This document shows, one piece after another, positions 1-10,664 of a DNA stretch of 12,524 nucleotides. Both the position numbers and the translations under genes were made by a program. How positions within the stretch are numbered: the first letter of the stretch is position 1; the number at the start of each line of letters is the position of its first letter. The notes under the pieces are model-generated. The model was given only the letters and a program-made list of their open reading frames with translations, ran no database searches and was not told the DNA's origin. Source of the DNA: Paraglomus occultum (taxonomy: Eukaryota; Glomeromycota; Glomeromycetes; Paraglomerales; Paraglomeraceae); assembly GCA_910592205.1 (NCBI GenBank), contig CAJVPJ010001080.1, forward strand, positions 1-12,524, in the 5' to 3' direction.

Positions 1-1
1 A

Positions 2-1015
2 ATATGTACAGACTTTCTCGCCTTGTTGTCCCCCGAATGCTTAAAGCAATGCATCAATACTCTCGGTCTATTTGGGCAACAGATGGGTGACTTGAATATA
101 AGCCTCACGGCCGTTACTCTGCTGTGGAACGTATCCGACTTTATTCAGACGAAGCGAGCAGATTTAGAAAAGACCGCAGGTGGTCCACGAGCAGATGATG
201 ACATACCAAAGAACGCTTCTTCGATCCGCGGTATTGAAGAAATTATTGAAAAAGACCTCAACCCACGAACAATGAATGCATTATGGATGTTATTGCTGCT
301 GCAACTAGCGAGTATTTGCTCAGACTCCCGACCAGAGGTTAGGAATGGCGCCAATCAGACATTATTTCGGACGGTTGACATGAACGGAGCGGTGCTCGGC
401 ATATACAGTTGGCACACGTGCGTGTGGCAAGTCTTGTTCCCATTGTTGGATGCTGTTAAGCTTGCATCGTTACGGGCCGTCAAGGCCATGCAACAATATC
501 ATGGAAAGAGTGGCGATAGATCTTCGAGGGATATGAGTGGATTAATGATTCATCACTCGCGTAATACCGTCGACAAACAATGGGATGAAACCAAGGTTTT
601 GGTGCTCACAGGCGTATCTGGAATATTCAGAAATTTTCTTTATATACTAGTCAAACTGGAAGATTTCGAGCAGGCGTGGGATCTGCTTTTATCGCATCTC
701 CAAGATTCCTGTCTGCATTCTAGTCACGAAGTGGCTATCGCGTCTATCAAGGCCTTGAATACCATTATCCAAAGTCCAAATGAAGCCGATCACGACGAAG
801 AGCTGATCAAGAAAATCGTGCCGTATTGGCAGACCGCATGGGTCATTTGGGAAAGAATCGGTCTAGGAATGATAACAATGTCTGGAAGCACGCATCATCC
901 GGACGGTGCTGAAATTGACAACGACGCTTCGTTGTCCAGCGAACCGAGCTCGAATGTGCTCACACACTTTACCCAGGACACTCTAACGGCATACATTACG
1001 ACGTTTGCCGACGTT
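2..1015 (+). CDS. MON2: MON2 fragment from the C-terminal half, 5' cut by window edge, 3' cut by rearrangement
   Basis: About 338 codons are open from the left edge with no intron. No start codon is needed, because the frame is already open at base 2 and the apparent start at 23 is a TTG. MON2 hallmarks are visible: a 'LNISLTAVTLLWNVSDF' stretch (about 92-145), a W-H-T-x-x-W-x-V-L-F-P-L-L-D stretch (about 409-455), and 'MIHHSRNTVDKQWDET' (about 545-592), followed by an 'AWDLLLSHLQ' helix. This corresponds to the HEAT-like region after the DCB/HUS part. MON2 is a Golgi/endosome scaffold that works with DOP1 and flippases in retrograde recycling; it has no Sec7 catalytic domain. Resemblance to MON2 stops after '[12 protein letters not shown]' (V at 1013-1015). 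The frame then runs to a TGA at 1094-1096, but those last codons are antisense of the minus-strand MON2 exon and are not genuine. The fragment lies in opposite orientation to the N-terminal half next to it. Confidence 0.85.
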
Positions 1016-1030
1016 ATGATATCGTCCATT
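990..1030. other. Inversion or fold-back junction inside MON2
   Basis: Plus-strand MON2 coding sequence stays convincing up to about 1015, and minus-strand MON2 coding sequence starts at about 1006, so the two converge and overlap by only a few bases. The overlap holds a short direct repeat, CGACGTT-TGC-CGACGTT (about 999-1015), which could be junction microhomology. The two halves are not adjacent in the protein. From memory of animal MON2, roughly 90-100 residues lie between 'IITSA' and the first codons of the window, and they would fall left of base 1. Confidence 0.75.
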
Positions 1031-4000
1031 GATTCACAAGCTTGGGTGCGGATTTGTTGTGGTGTCGAAGAGTGGTTGGCCGTTGTTATCAAATGAGATA
1101 TTACCAAGTCCCAAACTAGAAGAGGTTCGCGTCCGATCAAACGAGGCATATTAAGCAGTGAGACGAAGCGTAATTTTTCAATGGCAAACGAAGTTTCGTC
1201 CGATTTCTATATTAGAATGATTCCAGGGTATTAATATTACTTAACGCTTGACATAATCAATTTTATAAACAAACTGAAATAATTTATCAACATCACTCAC
1301 ATTTCCTCGTAAAACAATTAGTTGCGCTGATTGATATCCCTTATTTTCATTCTTTTCGTGATCGCCTTTCACAATAAGAGTAGAGTCTACTGGTATTCCG
1401 CTGGTGAGAGCGCTCAAACGACACAATGCGCGTACAAAGGCTTGTAAAGCACTATCATCCAAAAACTTTGAATTCTCGAATAATTTCTTAACTTGTATTA
1501 ATAAAATGTTTAAATCATTTTCAATGGCGGACTGCTGAGAATCTGAGCCACTCCCGGTAACGCCAGTCGCAGCAGCATTAGCAGACCCAGGAGACGATGA
1601 AGGCATGGTAGCAGAAGATGTCGCGCGTTTCGGTTTGGGTGACGACGTGCTCCCCGTCTGAGTCATTGATGGATTGACTAACGATGTTGCTGATGAAGAC
1701 GCTCCGTGATGAGTACCCAATTTTCGTGAATTACGTAGCGCGCCTCGAGCATATTTTCTGAATAGGATATAATCTGCTAAATGAAGTGTCTCCAACACCA
1801 AATACCATGAATCGCCTAGCACTCCGCCGAGAAATTGGGCGATATTTAATAAAATTTTCAAACAGGACAAATTTCGGTCTGACAAAAGACTCATGAACGC
1901 CCCATCTCCACTGACCGAACCGACAACACCCGTTGGCGCTGTTCTGTTTTCTGCAATTGCTGACGCGACAACGCTCGGTGGGACGGCTCCTTTACACAGA
2001 CTTGTCAAAAATGCATCGCGCGGTGTAGTCAAATGCAGCACGCCGCACACTATCGCAAAGTTTTGATATGCTCGCAAGACACTTTGAAATAGTTCTTCAT
2101 CTAAATTCGCCGTCAAGAAAAAAGACTGTGCAGCGAGCAAGCCTGGCCATGCGGTATTGGCCATGTCTTTTACCAGCAATATGTCGTTGTAAAGTGGATG
2201 ATCCTCAAGCAAGCTCAAAATCGATGTTCCTACAACTATTTGCTGAGGGAGCTGGGAAGAAGCAGGATCCGTAGATTCAGATAATGCCGGTTGCTCTATT
2301 GTTTTTTCCTGCTGTTGCTTTGTAACGACGTTTGAGAATATTGACATAACAAACATATGAAGACCATCTGCAATAGAATTGAGACACACGAGGGCTAGAA
2401 AGTAGAGATAGGTTTCGGGAATTGGAGGTTGGTCGACTTTATCCAGTTGATCAATACTTTGGTTTCAAAAAATCGGTGTGATTAGTTTTTACTATCAACA
2501 TACCGTGAAATTCCACACAAACACATGTACCCAATAGGACAACATACCATTGAACCTTCATTGTTGAAGTAGCAACACTTAATCCTCCAACATCCGTCCC
2601 CATTCCTCCGATTCCACCAATGTCCAAGCTATCCCTACCCTGATGAGCATGCCCAATCATTGGATTTACACCCACTCCAACAGCCTGCGGCCTCTCTGCG
2701 GCCAATTTCCCAAACGCATTAATCATGTCCTGGAAGACATTTGTCGAATGCTCTGCTTGATCGTACCAACTGTAGATGGAGCGGAGCAAGGCACTGTCTG
2801 CACAGACTCCGCGAAAAATCTCCATCAACAGTACTCGTTGCCATAACGGGTTTTCCGGTTCAAGAACTTTGATAAACATGGATAAAAATATCTCACATTC
2901 TGTCACCTATTACGGAAATGCAACTGGTATTAGCGCGTGTCAAAAAAAAAGGGGGGGAGGACAACCATCAAAGTTATAAATACCATACCAGCAACTCGTT
3001 AAATTGTTTTATTAGTATGTACACAACACGCATTAGTCGCATCGTTTGCGGAAAGTCGTGTTTATCTGAAAAAGTCTTTATTATGAGTGGGCAAATTCGT
3101 TCTCTCAAAAGTCCAGTAAATTCGGGGTGCTATATCGTACAAAGGAATTGGATTAGCAAGCAAACGTGATCGCAAAAACATGGTCTAATAATTCAATCGC
3201 CTAACCGTCTTGAAAATCTTGAAATGGTTTGTCAAGACCGACTCGATCAGTTCTAATCCAAACGTCTTTGAGAGACTATGCAACCGTAAATACGTCGCGG
3301 GTTCGTTATTGGTGAGTAGACAAAGATCTTGAAACAGATAGTAAGCATCCTTTGCACATGGTTGGAGGGCCGCAGGTGTGCGTTCAGAATCGTGATCTGT
3401 TTTGGTCGACAATGTCTGTGGCTCTGGTGTTGACTGTCGAGATGAAGGTTTTGATGAATCACCTGCTTTTGGATTAAATGATGTACATGTATCTAATATT
3501 GGGCTGGACGCGGTGTAACAATTGAAAATATCGAGTTAGGGCTTTGCATACCATCTTTCTGATTTCTTTCGTCTTCCAATTCTACTTTCTCAAAGATATT
3601 AATCACCAATTGACGCAAGGTTGCAGCTGCGGTGTTATTAACAACGACGATCTTTGAGTCTTGTAGTCTAAAGCAAAGTAACAAGGCCTTTATATTAAAT
3701 AGAGAAAGCATTATTAATGTAAAACTCGATCAAATAGGCACAATTACGAGACGTTCAGTTGAGAAAAGTAACAAACTTCAGCCAATAGATCTCCGTGTAA
3801 AGAGTCGTAATTGCTGAGAAGTGATGGCAACGTCTGTAAAATCTTGAGTTGGATATCAACGCCCTGCGACACTATGTCGTTAAGGGTCTTCAAGATCATT
3901 TTTATCGACGTCTGTTGCGTTTGGAAAATACATATAAGAATTAACATAATTAATAGCAAATGGAAAGTTTCTATGGATATGATCATTCACAATTAAAGGG

Positions 4001-4482
4001 TTACCTCGGGAATGGCATGACGAGATATTAATTTTTGTAAGCTGCCTATAGATATAGTGACCAACTTTATGTGTTTCGTTTCGCATGCTAGCACGAATGG
4101 ACGCAGGAAGTCAGAGTTCTTTGCTAATTCTGTTATTGATCCATTACAGTGGAAATCGGTTAGAATTTTTTTTCCCTCCCCTCAAAGAACAAACATTTTG
4201 TTTAATTGCCGTATCTTAACAGATCAAAATTAACAACCCTGTGATATATCAAAACCAGGTCGTTCCTTGATTGTTCTCAGAATAAATATTGATCGTTCTG
4301 CAGCCTTGATGTTAGAAATGATGTAAAAAACAAATCAGTCATGATTCTAACAATGTTGGTTTTGCAGAGATTTTCAGGGCAGGGGTTGTCTTATGTACTT
4401 CTTTTATTTCCGGATGCTTCCGTCTAGCTTCATTAGAGAGTGCCAATAATTCAGTATTTAACGAAGTAGAGAGGCCACTCAT
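1004..4482 (-). CDS. MON2: MON2 N-terminal half, ten exons, 3' end broken at the junction
   Basis: Exons on the minus strand: 4482-4399, 4304-4256, 4129-4005, 3911-3777, 3687-3552, 3492-3206, 3129-2989, 2906-2548, 2456-1301, and 1206 to about 1006. All introns (59-126 nt) have GT...AG ends and phases agree throughout, giving 824 codons through exon 9 and about 67 more in exon 10. The start at 4482 gives '[20 protein letters not shown]', a typical DCB N-terminus. Further MON2/BIG-family marks are '[20 protein letters not shown]' (exon 3), '[12 protein letters not shown]' (exon 5), '[16 protein letters not shown]' (about residue 221, HUS region), '[13 protein letters not shown]' across the exon 7/8 join, and 'VCLNSIADG' (exon 9). 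Exon 9 also carries a Ser/Ala/Gly/Thr-rich linker (about 1540-1720). Exon 10 ends in '[13 protein letters not shown]' at about 1006, where MON2 similarity stops. The product is a Golgi/endosome trafficking scaffold without a Sec7 domain. Family identity is strong; exact splice sites are my reading. Confidence 0.9.
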
Positions 4483-6071
4483 ATCTTTTTACGGTACATG
4501 AATACTTGTCAAAAAGACTGGTTTGAACTTTTTATGTTGCGCTATTCCAAATTGATGTTCGTTTGTTTCACGTGATATAGGTCTTTGAACACAGCCAGAC
4601 CTTAGCCACTATGCGCATGCCTCTTAATAAGAAATGCAAAAAGAGAAAAGGTAAATCGAAGCATGCCCGAAGACTATTATAGAATGCTAAGTATAAAACT
4701 ATTAACGACAACACTTTCATCGAAAAAGCGACTTGATGACAAGTAAGTGGGATGCAGCTGCAAATTTTCTTAATGTGACTAGCTGTCATATGTTACTTTT
4801 CCTTTTGTTATAATTACTTTTTATATAGCTGCATCACTGCCACACAAAATGATCTCTACAGCCAAGGCTTGGCTTTGTAATAATTACGATTGTATTTTTG
4901 TTTATAATTACTTACTGCGTGCATACCGGTAAACAATGATATATACTTTAAAGTTTTTGAGTTATTAGAATGTTAGACGTTAACTAAACTAAGGCGCGCG
5001 CTTCAAATACTAGTAGTCATTCATGTTAAGAGGGCGGTATGCAAATAGAGTTATCGTAATTCGAGCGCATTTCACGGTTCACGTATAACTGGTAAATGGT
5101 CTGCACTACCGGTCTCGCAACTTATTTTTGAGCTATTCTCGACTTTATCCTCTTGGCCAATCACATACGAGTTTAATTCACGTTGCAACGCGAGTAAATT
5201 GTAAACATATTTATCGAAGAGCATCTGGAAGAGAAGGGGAAATTGGCATAAGAATTGAATGTTTTGAAGACGATTGGTACAAATTAGTGTGATAAAGTAA
5301 TTCTCTAAGAATAAAATTTGACTATATTTTTAGACAATTGGAAAATTGTAGGTGTTATACGTGTAATATACATTGTTAATTTGTTGTATTATTTTTACGA
5401 ATAGCTCGTAAGGTGTAATACTTGGCCAATTCTTTAACGCAAGGCTAATAATAATACAGCGAATATCCATTTTTAATAACAGCCTCTCTATTACAGTATT
5501 AGCAATAGAACGGATTTCCTTTGTTTAAGTCTGTCGTGTGTATCAATTTCGATATCAATCTTCTCCTTGATATCACCACCAACATATATCAGATGTCACT
5601 CTTAACCATATGTACCACTCGAACGGCAGACTAAACTTTTGGCATTTGGTCATACAAACATGCTCAAGCGCTTTGTTTCCGTATCAAGAGTACTGCGACG
5701 TAGCGGTAACACTTAATATGTATCAGACTAGGATCGCTGCGACAGGACGTACGCTGCGCGTTTAAACACTGTCGGAGGTCAAGAAAAAAACTAGTGCAAA
5801 TGCCACTTATCGTCTTTTAATTAAGCAATCTTGAAAAAAAAGCTCTACAAATGCGTTGCGGTGATAAACAAGTTTAATGGTTAACTGAGAAGGTATATAT
5901 ACTACAGAATAAGGTAGGAAATATGACCACAAAATAGGTCTCTAAATGCTTTCCGAGACTTCATCGTTGTTTAGAATAATTCTGAGCTTTCTTGTATATT
6001 GCCAAAATTTTCATCAATCCATAACGAGTAAGTGAGATGCGCACGACAATTGATAAAGATAAATTACTGAG
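4483..6071. other. Intergenic region upstream of MON2, no convincing gene
   Basis: AT-rich DNA without an open frame that reads like a protein. It should contain the MON2 promoter near 4483-4700 on the minus strand, but I cannot place a TATA or CCAAT element there with confidence. A CCAAT pentamer occurs at 5157-5161 on the plus strand. A short frame at 5660 (18 codons, rich in Arg, Ser and Val) resembles a mitochondrial targeting peptide but ends at once in TAA. No tRNA or rRNA signature was seen. Confidence 0.5.
4860..4874. repeat. Perfect 7-bp inverted repeat with a 1-nt centre
   Basis: AGCCAAG-G-CTTGGCT is a near-gapless palindrome in otherwise AT-rich intergenic DNA. It could be a dimeric transcription-factor site or chance. 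Nothing nearby decides between these. Confidence 0.3.
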
Positions 6072-6305
6072 CTAAATAGTATATACTAATACAGGATAAT
6101 AGGCTACAAGGTTAGTCTTGCGCTTCTTGGTCATTCCTCCACGGTTACTTTGTATAGAACGAGGGCAAATATTATTAAAGAAGACCTAATACTAATGTAT
6201 TACCTAAATAACTCACTCCAATTCTTACGCAATATAAGTTGGCATAGAATGTTCCCGGTTTCGTTCAATTTCTTCTACAAGAAACTTGACTGCTTTGGGA
6301 TCCAT
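6072..6305 (-). CDS. Candidate small two-exon gene or exon remnant, function unknown
   Basis: On the minus strand an ATG at 6305 opens a hydrophilic frame starting 'MDPKAVKFLVEEIERNREHS' and ending at 6229 on a good donor (GTAAGA at 6228). A pyrimidine-rich acceptor ending ATACAAAG at 6148 gives an 81-nt intron, the size seen in neighbouring genes. The frame then continues 'NRGGMTKKRKTN' to a TAG at 6074-6072, for about 50 residues in all. The codons look coding-like against the AT-rich background. Other acceptors are possible: one at about 6186 gives a shorter product with a hydrophobic tail, but its intron would be only 43 nt. The last dozen codons look weak and may be intronic. I do not recognise the family, and it could be a fragment of a dead gene or element. 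Confidence 0.3.
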
Positions 6306-7126
6306 AAATTTGTCGGACGGTTTCACAGTCCTTTTTTTTTACGTTTGCAAATTTAGTTTCCAATTTAGAATAATTAAAGGAGAGAATGGATAAATCGTAT
6401 AAATACTTTTAATTTTGTTAATGGTAGAATCAACAAAACGATACGGTATAGTAAGTTGTTATCCCAACAATTCCAAACCGTAAGATGGTTTAAAAATATA
6501 AGTTTAATTTACAGCAAGAATAATAATCACCGTAATGCTCTATAAACCTGTCTTCTTTATTATTTGTGGGCGTTACAGGTTAACTTGAGCGAATTTTTAT
6601 CAAGTCACGATTCACCAAAGATATCCATCTTAATATTGGTCTATACCAGTACCGCTGCAATTTCACAACTTGAATCGGCAAATTTTTATTATTTAAACCG
6701 TTTCTCAAACAATTACATTAAGTAATGTACAGTATTTGTCATAAAGGAAATTATCTTCATGCACTTTACGCGATGAATTTTGCGAAACCTTTTCATTTAT
6801 AATTTTGTCTTCTCTTTACATAATTTATTTTTTTTTCTAACGGATGCTCAATAAATCTAGGCGACACTATTTCAGTTTTAATAGTATTAAAAAAGCACAT
6901 TTCCCTTTCCGCAAGTATTCTATAATGTGAGTTTAACATTACAATTCTAGGAGAGTTGTACGACATGGCAAATCATCATAGATTCGATAATCAATCAGCC
7001 CTGCAGCTATATGAATGAACATTATGCAGGGACCAAATAATTGTTATCGTTTGCAATGTGTCATGTAACACAATAGTTTTGAAAAAAGGTCTCTCCGATG
7101 CAAAAAAAATTTTATTCAAACTATAG
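6306..7126. other. Intergenic region, no gene seen
   Basis: AT-rich with homopolymer runs, such as nine T at 6332-6340 and seven T at 6828-6834. A small inverted repeat, CCCTGCA at 6999-7005 and TGCAGGG at 7025-7031 with a 19-nt loop, could form a hairpin, but it has no U-tract or other context. It lies upstream of the kinase pseudogene, so remnants of that gene's promoter may be here. None can be recognised. Confidence 0.4.
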
Positions 7127-7211
7127 ATTAACGATATTCATAATCCAGCAATTGACGGCTCGGTTACTTCCTCGCGTGTAAATCGACTTGAATAGCAAAT
7201 TATAGACATAA

Positions 7212-7857
7212 CGTCTAGTCAAATTGATAAAATCTATTACTACTCGCAAAGAAACATTTGATAGTAGTAAGGTAGTGTTGCAATTAGTTGGACGTAGCGA
7301 AGAATGTACACCCACATTTGTGAGGGCATTTGCTAGAATATACTCGCTTTCGACACAAAATACCATTGTGACAATAACAACCAGAAGATATAAAAAATGG
7401 CTTGAATGTCGCAACAAACTCATAAAAAGGTTTACCGAATATAATGACAACTATTATATGGTAGCCGATAGAAAGTTCTACTATTGTTATTCTCAATACG
7501 GATTCGGCTCTAAATGTCAAATACTCCGATGTAGCCCCGTGTGGTGCATCTGCGGTGTTCAGGGATTATCCGACGGATGGACTAGCAAAAATAACCTGCT
7601 CGATGAGTTTATTAAAAAAACTCAATTACAACTCGCCAAATGATGTCTATTTGGAATGGATTCCACGTGATTGCATTGATGTTAGGAGATATGAAGTACG
7701 ATTGACGGACTACCTACTTATGAAGAGATTAATTTAATTCCGCTTGAGATAACAAATGAAACAAATTATTCATACATGACGAGGTGACTATAAACTACGT
7801 ATCATTATGTCCCATCTATTGTTCAGATGAAAATTGACTCGGTATAATTTCCATTAG
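7212..7857 (+). pseudogene. First N-terminal module (CxxC finger / W-T-x-x-N / YLEWIP) of the decayed kinase gene
   Basis: A frame open from a possible acceptor at 7216 runs to a TGA at 7641-7643 without a good start codon; the apparent start at 7224 is TTG. It contains 'KFYYCYSQYG', then a degraded finger (one Cys of the first CxxC reads Gly, followed by V-W-C-I-C), then 'GWTSKNNLLDEFIKKTQ'. This is the layout of the N-terminal modules of Glomeromycotina kinases. A +1 shift at about 7640 restores 'SPNDVYLEWIPRDCIDVRRY', which ends at TAA 7735-7737. A further shift exposes 'EINLIPLEITNETNYSY' before a TGA. From about 7780 to 7857 the sequence looks like an intron ending CCATTAG, matching the intron before the corresponding exon of the minus-strand copy. 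A possible exon further upstream is 7127-7177. The module is probably part of the same dead gene as 7858-9570, but a separate fragment is not excluded. Confidence 0.55.
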
Positions 7858-9570
7858 TTATGTGATAACAATAGCCACCCAGATATTCTTATTATGGACG
7901 CTTGGGTTACTATCGACTTTACGTATGATACATGTGAACAAAAATATTGTCTAATAAAAGATGTATGTAGATGAAATTGGTTTATGTCTGGCGTGTACGT
8001 GTCAATTAGAACTCAAGATAACTGCGTTTTGTTATGAATGTAAAGCAACAACACCACATGGAGTCGTGGAATAATGTGAAGAATAAGTATGATGCTTATA
8101 TATAATATACAGTATAAAGTATTCCCTATTGACAGACGTACGGGAAATGACCTGATTACGCTATGAATGCACGCATATAGCAATTGGTTAGAACCGACGA
8201 CAAATGAATGGACAAAAGTAACACTCAAGCAGATAGGTCATACCGATTTTAATCAGGTAGATTATTTTATTTCACGTGTAAAATAACAAGCAGTATTAAG
8301 TATGCATTGCATTGATTGCATTGATTGCATTGATTGCATTGATTGCATTGTTTATTCACATAGTTGATCAATGAATACCCAGAGATATTAGTGCCTGAGA
8401 ATATCTGGATAATTGGAATTACCCAAGCTCGGAAACATTATTTAGTTTTTTGGACAGGTTTATACGGCTTAACCATCGTGTACAGTATTTGAAGTATGCT
8501 GATTTTATGAAATTCGGGAAATCGGATCTGGTGGTTACGGAACAGTCTATATATGGAATAAGTGATTAGGCAACAAAGTGTTGCACTCAAACGCTTTAAA
8601 AATTTGATCAAACGCCCGAATTATTTATTTACGAGGTAAGCAATATTAATTTATTTGTGTATCCTTCCATTCGATTTATGAATGTTTAACCTGATACCGT
8701 ATTTGCTTCTACCAACAGTTCAGAAATCATGCCAAGTGCATAAACAATATAGCCAGTCGCTTTCTTCAACTTTATGGAGCCGCACAAGACCCAGACAAAA
8801 AAGTACATGATCGTTATGCAATATGCTGACAAAGGTAGTCTTTTGTCTTATTTGCATCAAAATATTAACAGCTTGACGTAGAGGATGAAATTACGGTATT
8901 TGAAGAACATCGCATGTAATCTAAAAATTATTCACGATGTGGGACTAGCGCATCGTGATCTTCATGGCGGAAACATTGTTGCGCATGAGGCAGAAGTCTT
9001 CATATGCGATCTTGGTCTTTCTCAACCAGTGAATTTACGTCAACAGAATTCAACCGTTCGAGGCATTTTACCCTTTATTGCACCAGAAGTCTTTCATACG
9101 TGCAAGTTTACTCGCAATCAAACATATATTCTTTTGGCGCGTTATCATGTATTTAATTGCTAGCCATTTAGAGATAGGCAGTGTGACAGAGATTTAGTAT
9201 GCGATATTATGGGTGGACTACCATCGATACAGATTCTGCACCAGAGGCATATAAAAACCTCGCTGAGCAGTGCTGATCCTGACAAGCGTCCTAATGCGGG
9301 GAAACTCGGGAGTTATCTTGTTAGAGAGGCTTATGGGGATAATAAAAGATGGAATACTATTTATCATAATGATATAAGGTATTTCTCACGCCTCGAAAAG
9401 GAGAGTAAGTATTCTAGCACACTTTTACCTACAGGAAATTTACCTAAATTGAGGAAAAATTATGATTGGATTCAGCTGCAGGTATGACGATAGCAATTGT
9501 AAGTGAAAATTTTACAATATTAACATCGACCACTGCTTATAACTTAGTGACTCAAACACAATTTGAATAA
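7858..9570 (+). pseudogene. Decayed protein-kinase gene, inverted paralogue of the copy at 12475-10665
   Basis: The whole exon-intron layout of the minus-strand gene is recognisable. Exons are about 7858-8256, 8364-8635, 8719-9481 and 9548-9570; introns are 8257-8363, 8636-8718 and 9482-9547, all with GT...AG ends. Visible lesions: TGA at 7972-7974 with a frameshift beside it; a deletion of about 41 nt near 8055 that removes the W-T-T-G-N segment; a 1-nt deletion near 8508 before the glycine loop; TGA at 8563-8565 followed by a frameshift before 'VALKRF'; an extra base near 8800; TAG at 8879-8881 where the paralogue has Trp; further indels near 9120, 9165 and 9230; loss of the W-C-C-D codons near 9271; and a 1-nt loss near 9467. 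Kinase motifs remain: GSGGYG, AHRDLHGGN (8948-8974), CDLGLS and IAPE. The catalytic loop is the canonical HRD. Many independent breaks point to long neutral decay, not sequencing error. Confidence 0.85.
8305..8350 (+). repeat. 9-bp minisatellite (ATTGATTGC)n
   Basis: Four perfect tandem units of ATTGATTGC at 8311-8346, with partial units on both sides. The array lies inside the intron 8257-8363 of the kinase pseudogene. The corresponding intron of the open paralogue (12049-11965) lacks it and is 85 nt instead of 107 nt, so the array arose in this copy after the duplication, or was lost from the other. Confidence 0.95.
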
Positions 9571-10664
9571 ATTACGGTTTGTACAAGTGTCTTTTATTCT
9601 ACGAGCTTTACTCTGACAGTATTTCTACACGCAAAAGTTTCGTTTTTGATAGATCGGCAAGAGCAGTAAATTCACTTTCAGGTTTATTCGTGCGCTTAGC
9701 TATACGACCACATTCTAATTAATTTATGCCGTTCAGACGTATAATCATAGTTACATTTTTGATATTCCAAGACTCTTCATCGACTTTTTGCTAAGACCGT
9801 ATTTCCTAACATAGTGCATTTGAAATGAAACCCGAGCAGATATAATAATTTTATTCATTAACCAATGAGCGATAATAAAATATACTATAAAATGTACATA
9901 CTGTAACATAACAATAAGTTATACTAACATTCTCTACTGAACAAAATCGTTAAGTACTGACCAAGACTAAGTTGCACGAGTGCGCGTTATAGGGCATATA
10001 TAGCTAACCATGTGTGAAGAAAGTCTTGTGTCTCGTGGAGGACGTGCTCGGCAATACTCACCATCCAAAGTTGATATTGCTGAGCTATTTTCGGTGGTAT
10101 ACGTCGTTTCTATTCTGAAGCAAATTTTATAAAATTTTACAAGTAATAATGTTATGTATTATTACGTATTTATCATCAAATTAGGCAGAAGATGTTATCT
10201 TCGACGTTATTTACGGTCTTTATTAGCTAAACCTACAACTACGGCAACTGCTAACGGTTTGTTTTTTACAAACTAATCGATCCATCAATTATATTAAAAA
10301 AGCAAATTTTTGGTATGTATATTTAACGAACACATAATGTAATAAACTAGCCTATACAATATTCTTACATCTATGCCAACATCTTATTATGGAGACTGCT
10401 ATACGATGAACATCCAGCTTTATTGAAAAGTAATTCAACTTATTATTATATGTGACATTTAGATTTGGCAACATCAATTGTTTATAATTATCCGTTTATT
10501 ACGAATTTAAAATGATCAATCTTGTTACATATACAAACGCTATCTGCTTACCGCCGATTTGCAACTTCTAATATCAATCGACCACATCGACCAAAATTTT
10601 ATCCATACCAAGCATATCGTCGTATTCAGCTATCCCTTTAACAATTCGTGTAATAGTAAGACCG
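9571..10664. other. Spacer between the convergent kinase copies, no convincing gene
   Basis: AT-rich DNA separating the 3' ends of the two inverted copies. A 40-codon plus-strand frame at 10010-10132 begins at ATG about 15 nt after a TATATA and contains 'SRGGRARQYSPSKVDIAELF'. The opposite strand is also open over the same stretch, so coding is doubtful. An AATAAA on the minus strand (complement of 10495-10500) lies about 165 nt after the stop of the open kinase gene and could be its polyadenylation signal. Confidence 0.45.

Noticed and set aside
1016-1096. Last 26 codons of the plus-strand MON2 frame up to the TGA
   Set aside because: They are the antisense of the genuine minus-strand MON2 exon 10 (1206 to about 1006) and do not resemble MON2.
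1274-1300. 27-nt GTGAGT...TTTCAG considered as a micro-intron at the end of MON2 exon 9
   Set aside because: It leads straight to a stop, whereas the 94-nt intron 1300-1207 from the same donor restores MON2 sequence in the correct phase.
2942-2960. Run of A followed by run of G, suspicious as a sequencing error in MON2
   Set aside because: It lies inside the intron 2988-2907, so its length does not affect the reading frame.
4568-4789. 73-codon minus-strand frame rich in Leu and Phe
   Set aside because: Apparent hydrophobicity follows from AT-rich composition; no motif, splice site or start context supports it.
7121-7450. 109-codon minus-strand frame with a hydrophobic start
   Set aside because: It is a shadow of the plus-strand kinase module, which carries recognisable family motifs; the minus frame has none.
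8013-8228. 71-codon minus-strand frame
   Set aside because: It overlaps the kinase pseudogene exon on the plus strand, whose match to the paralogue is clear.
8305-8350. Tandem repeat considered as a CRISPR or telomere-like array
   Set aside because: There are no spacers, and the 9-bp unit is a simple minisatellite in an intron of a eukaryotic gene.
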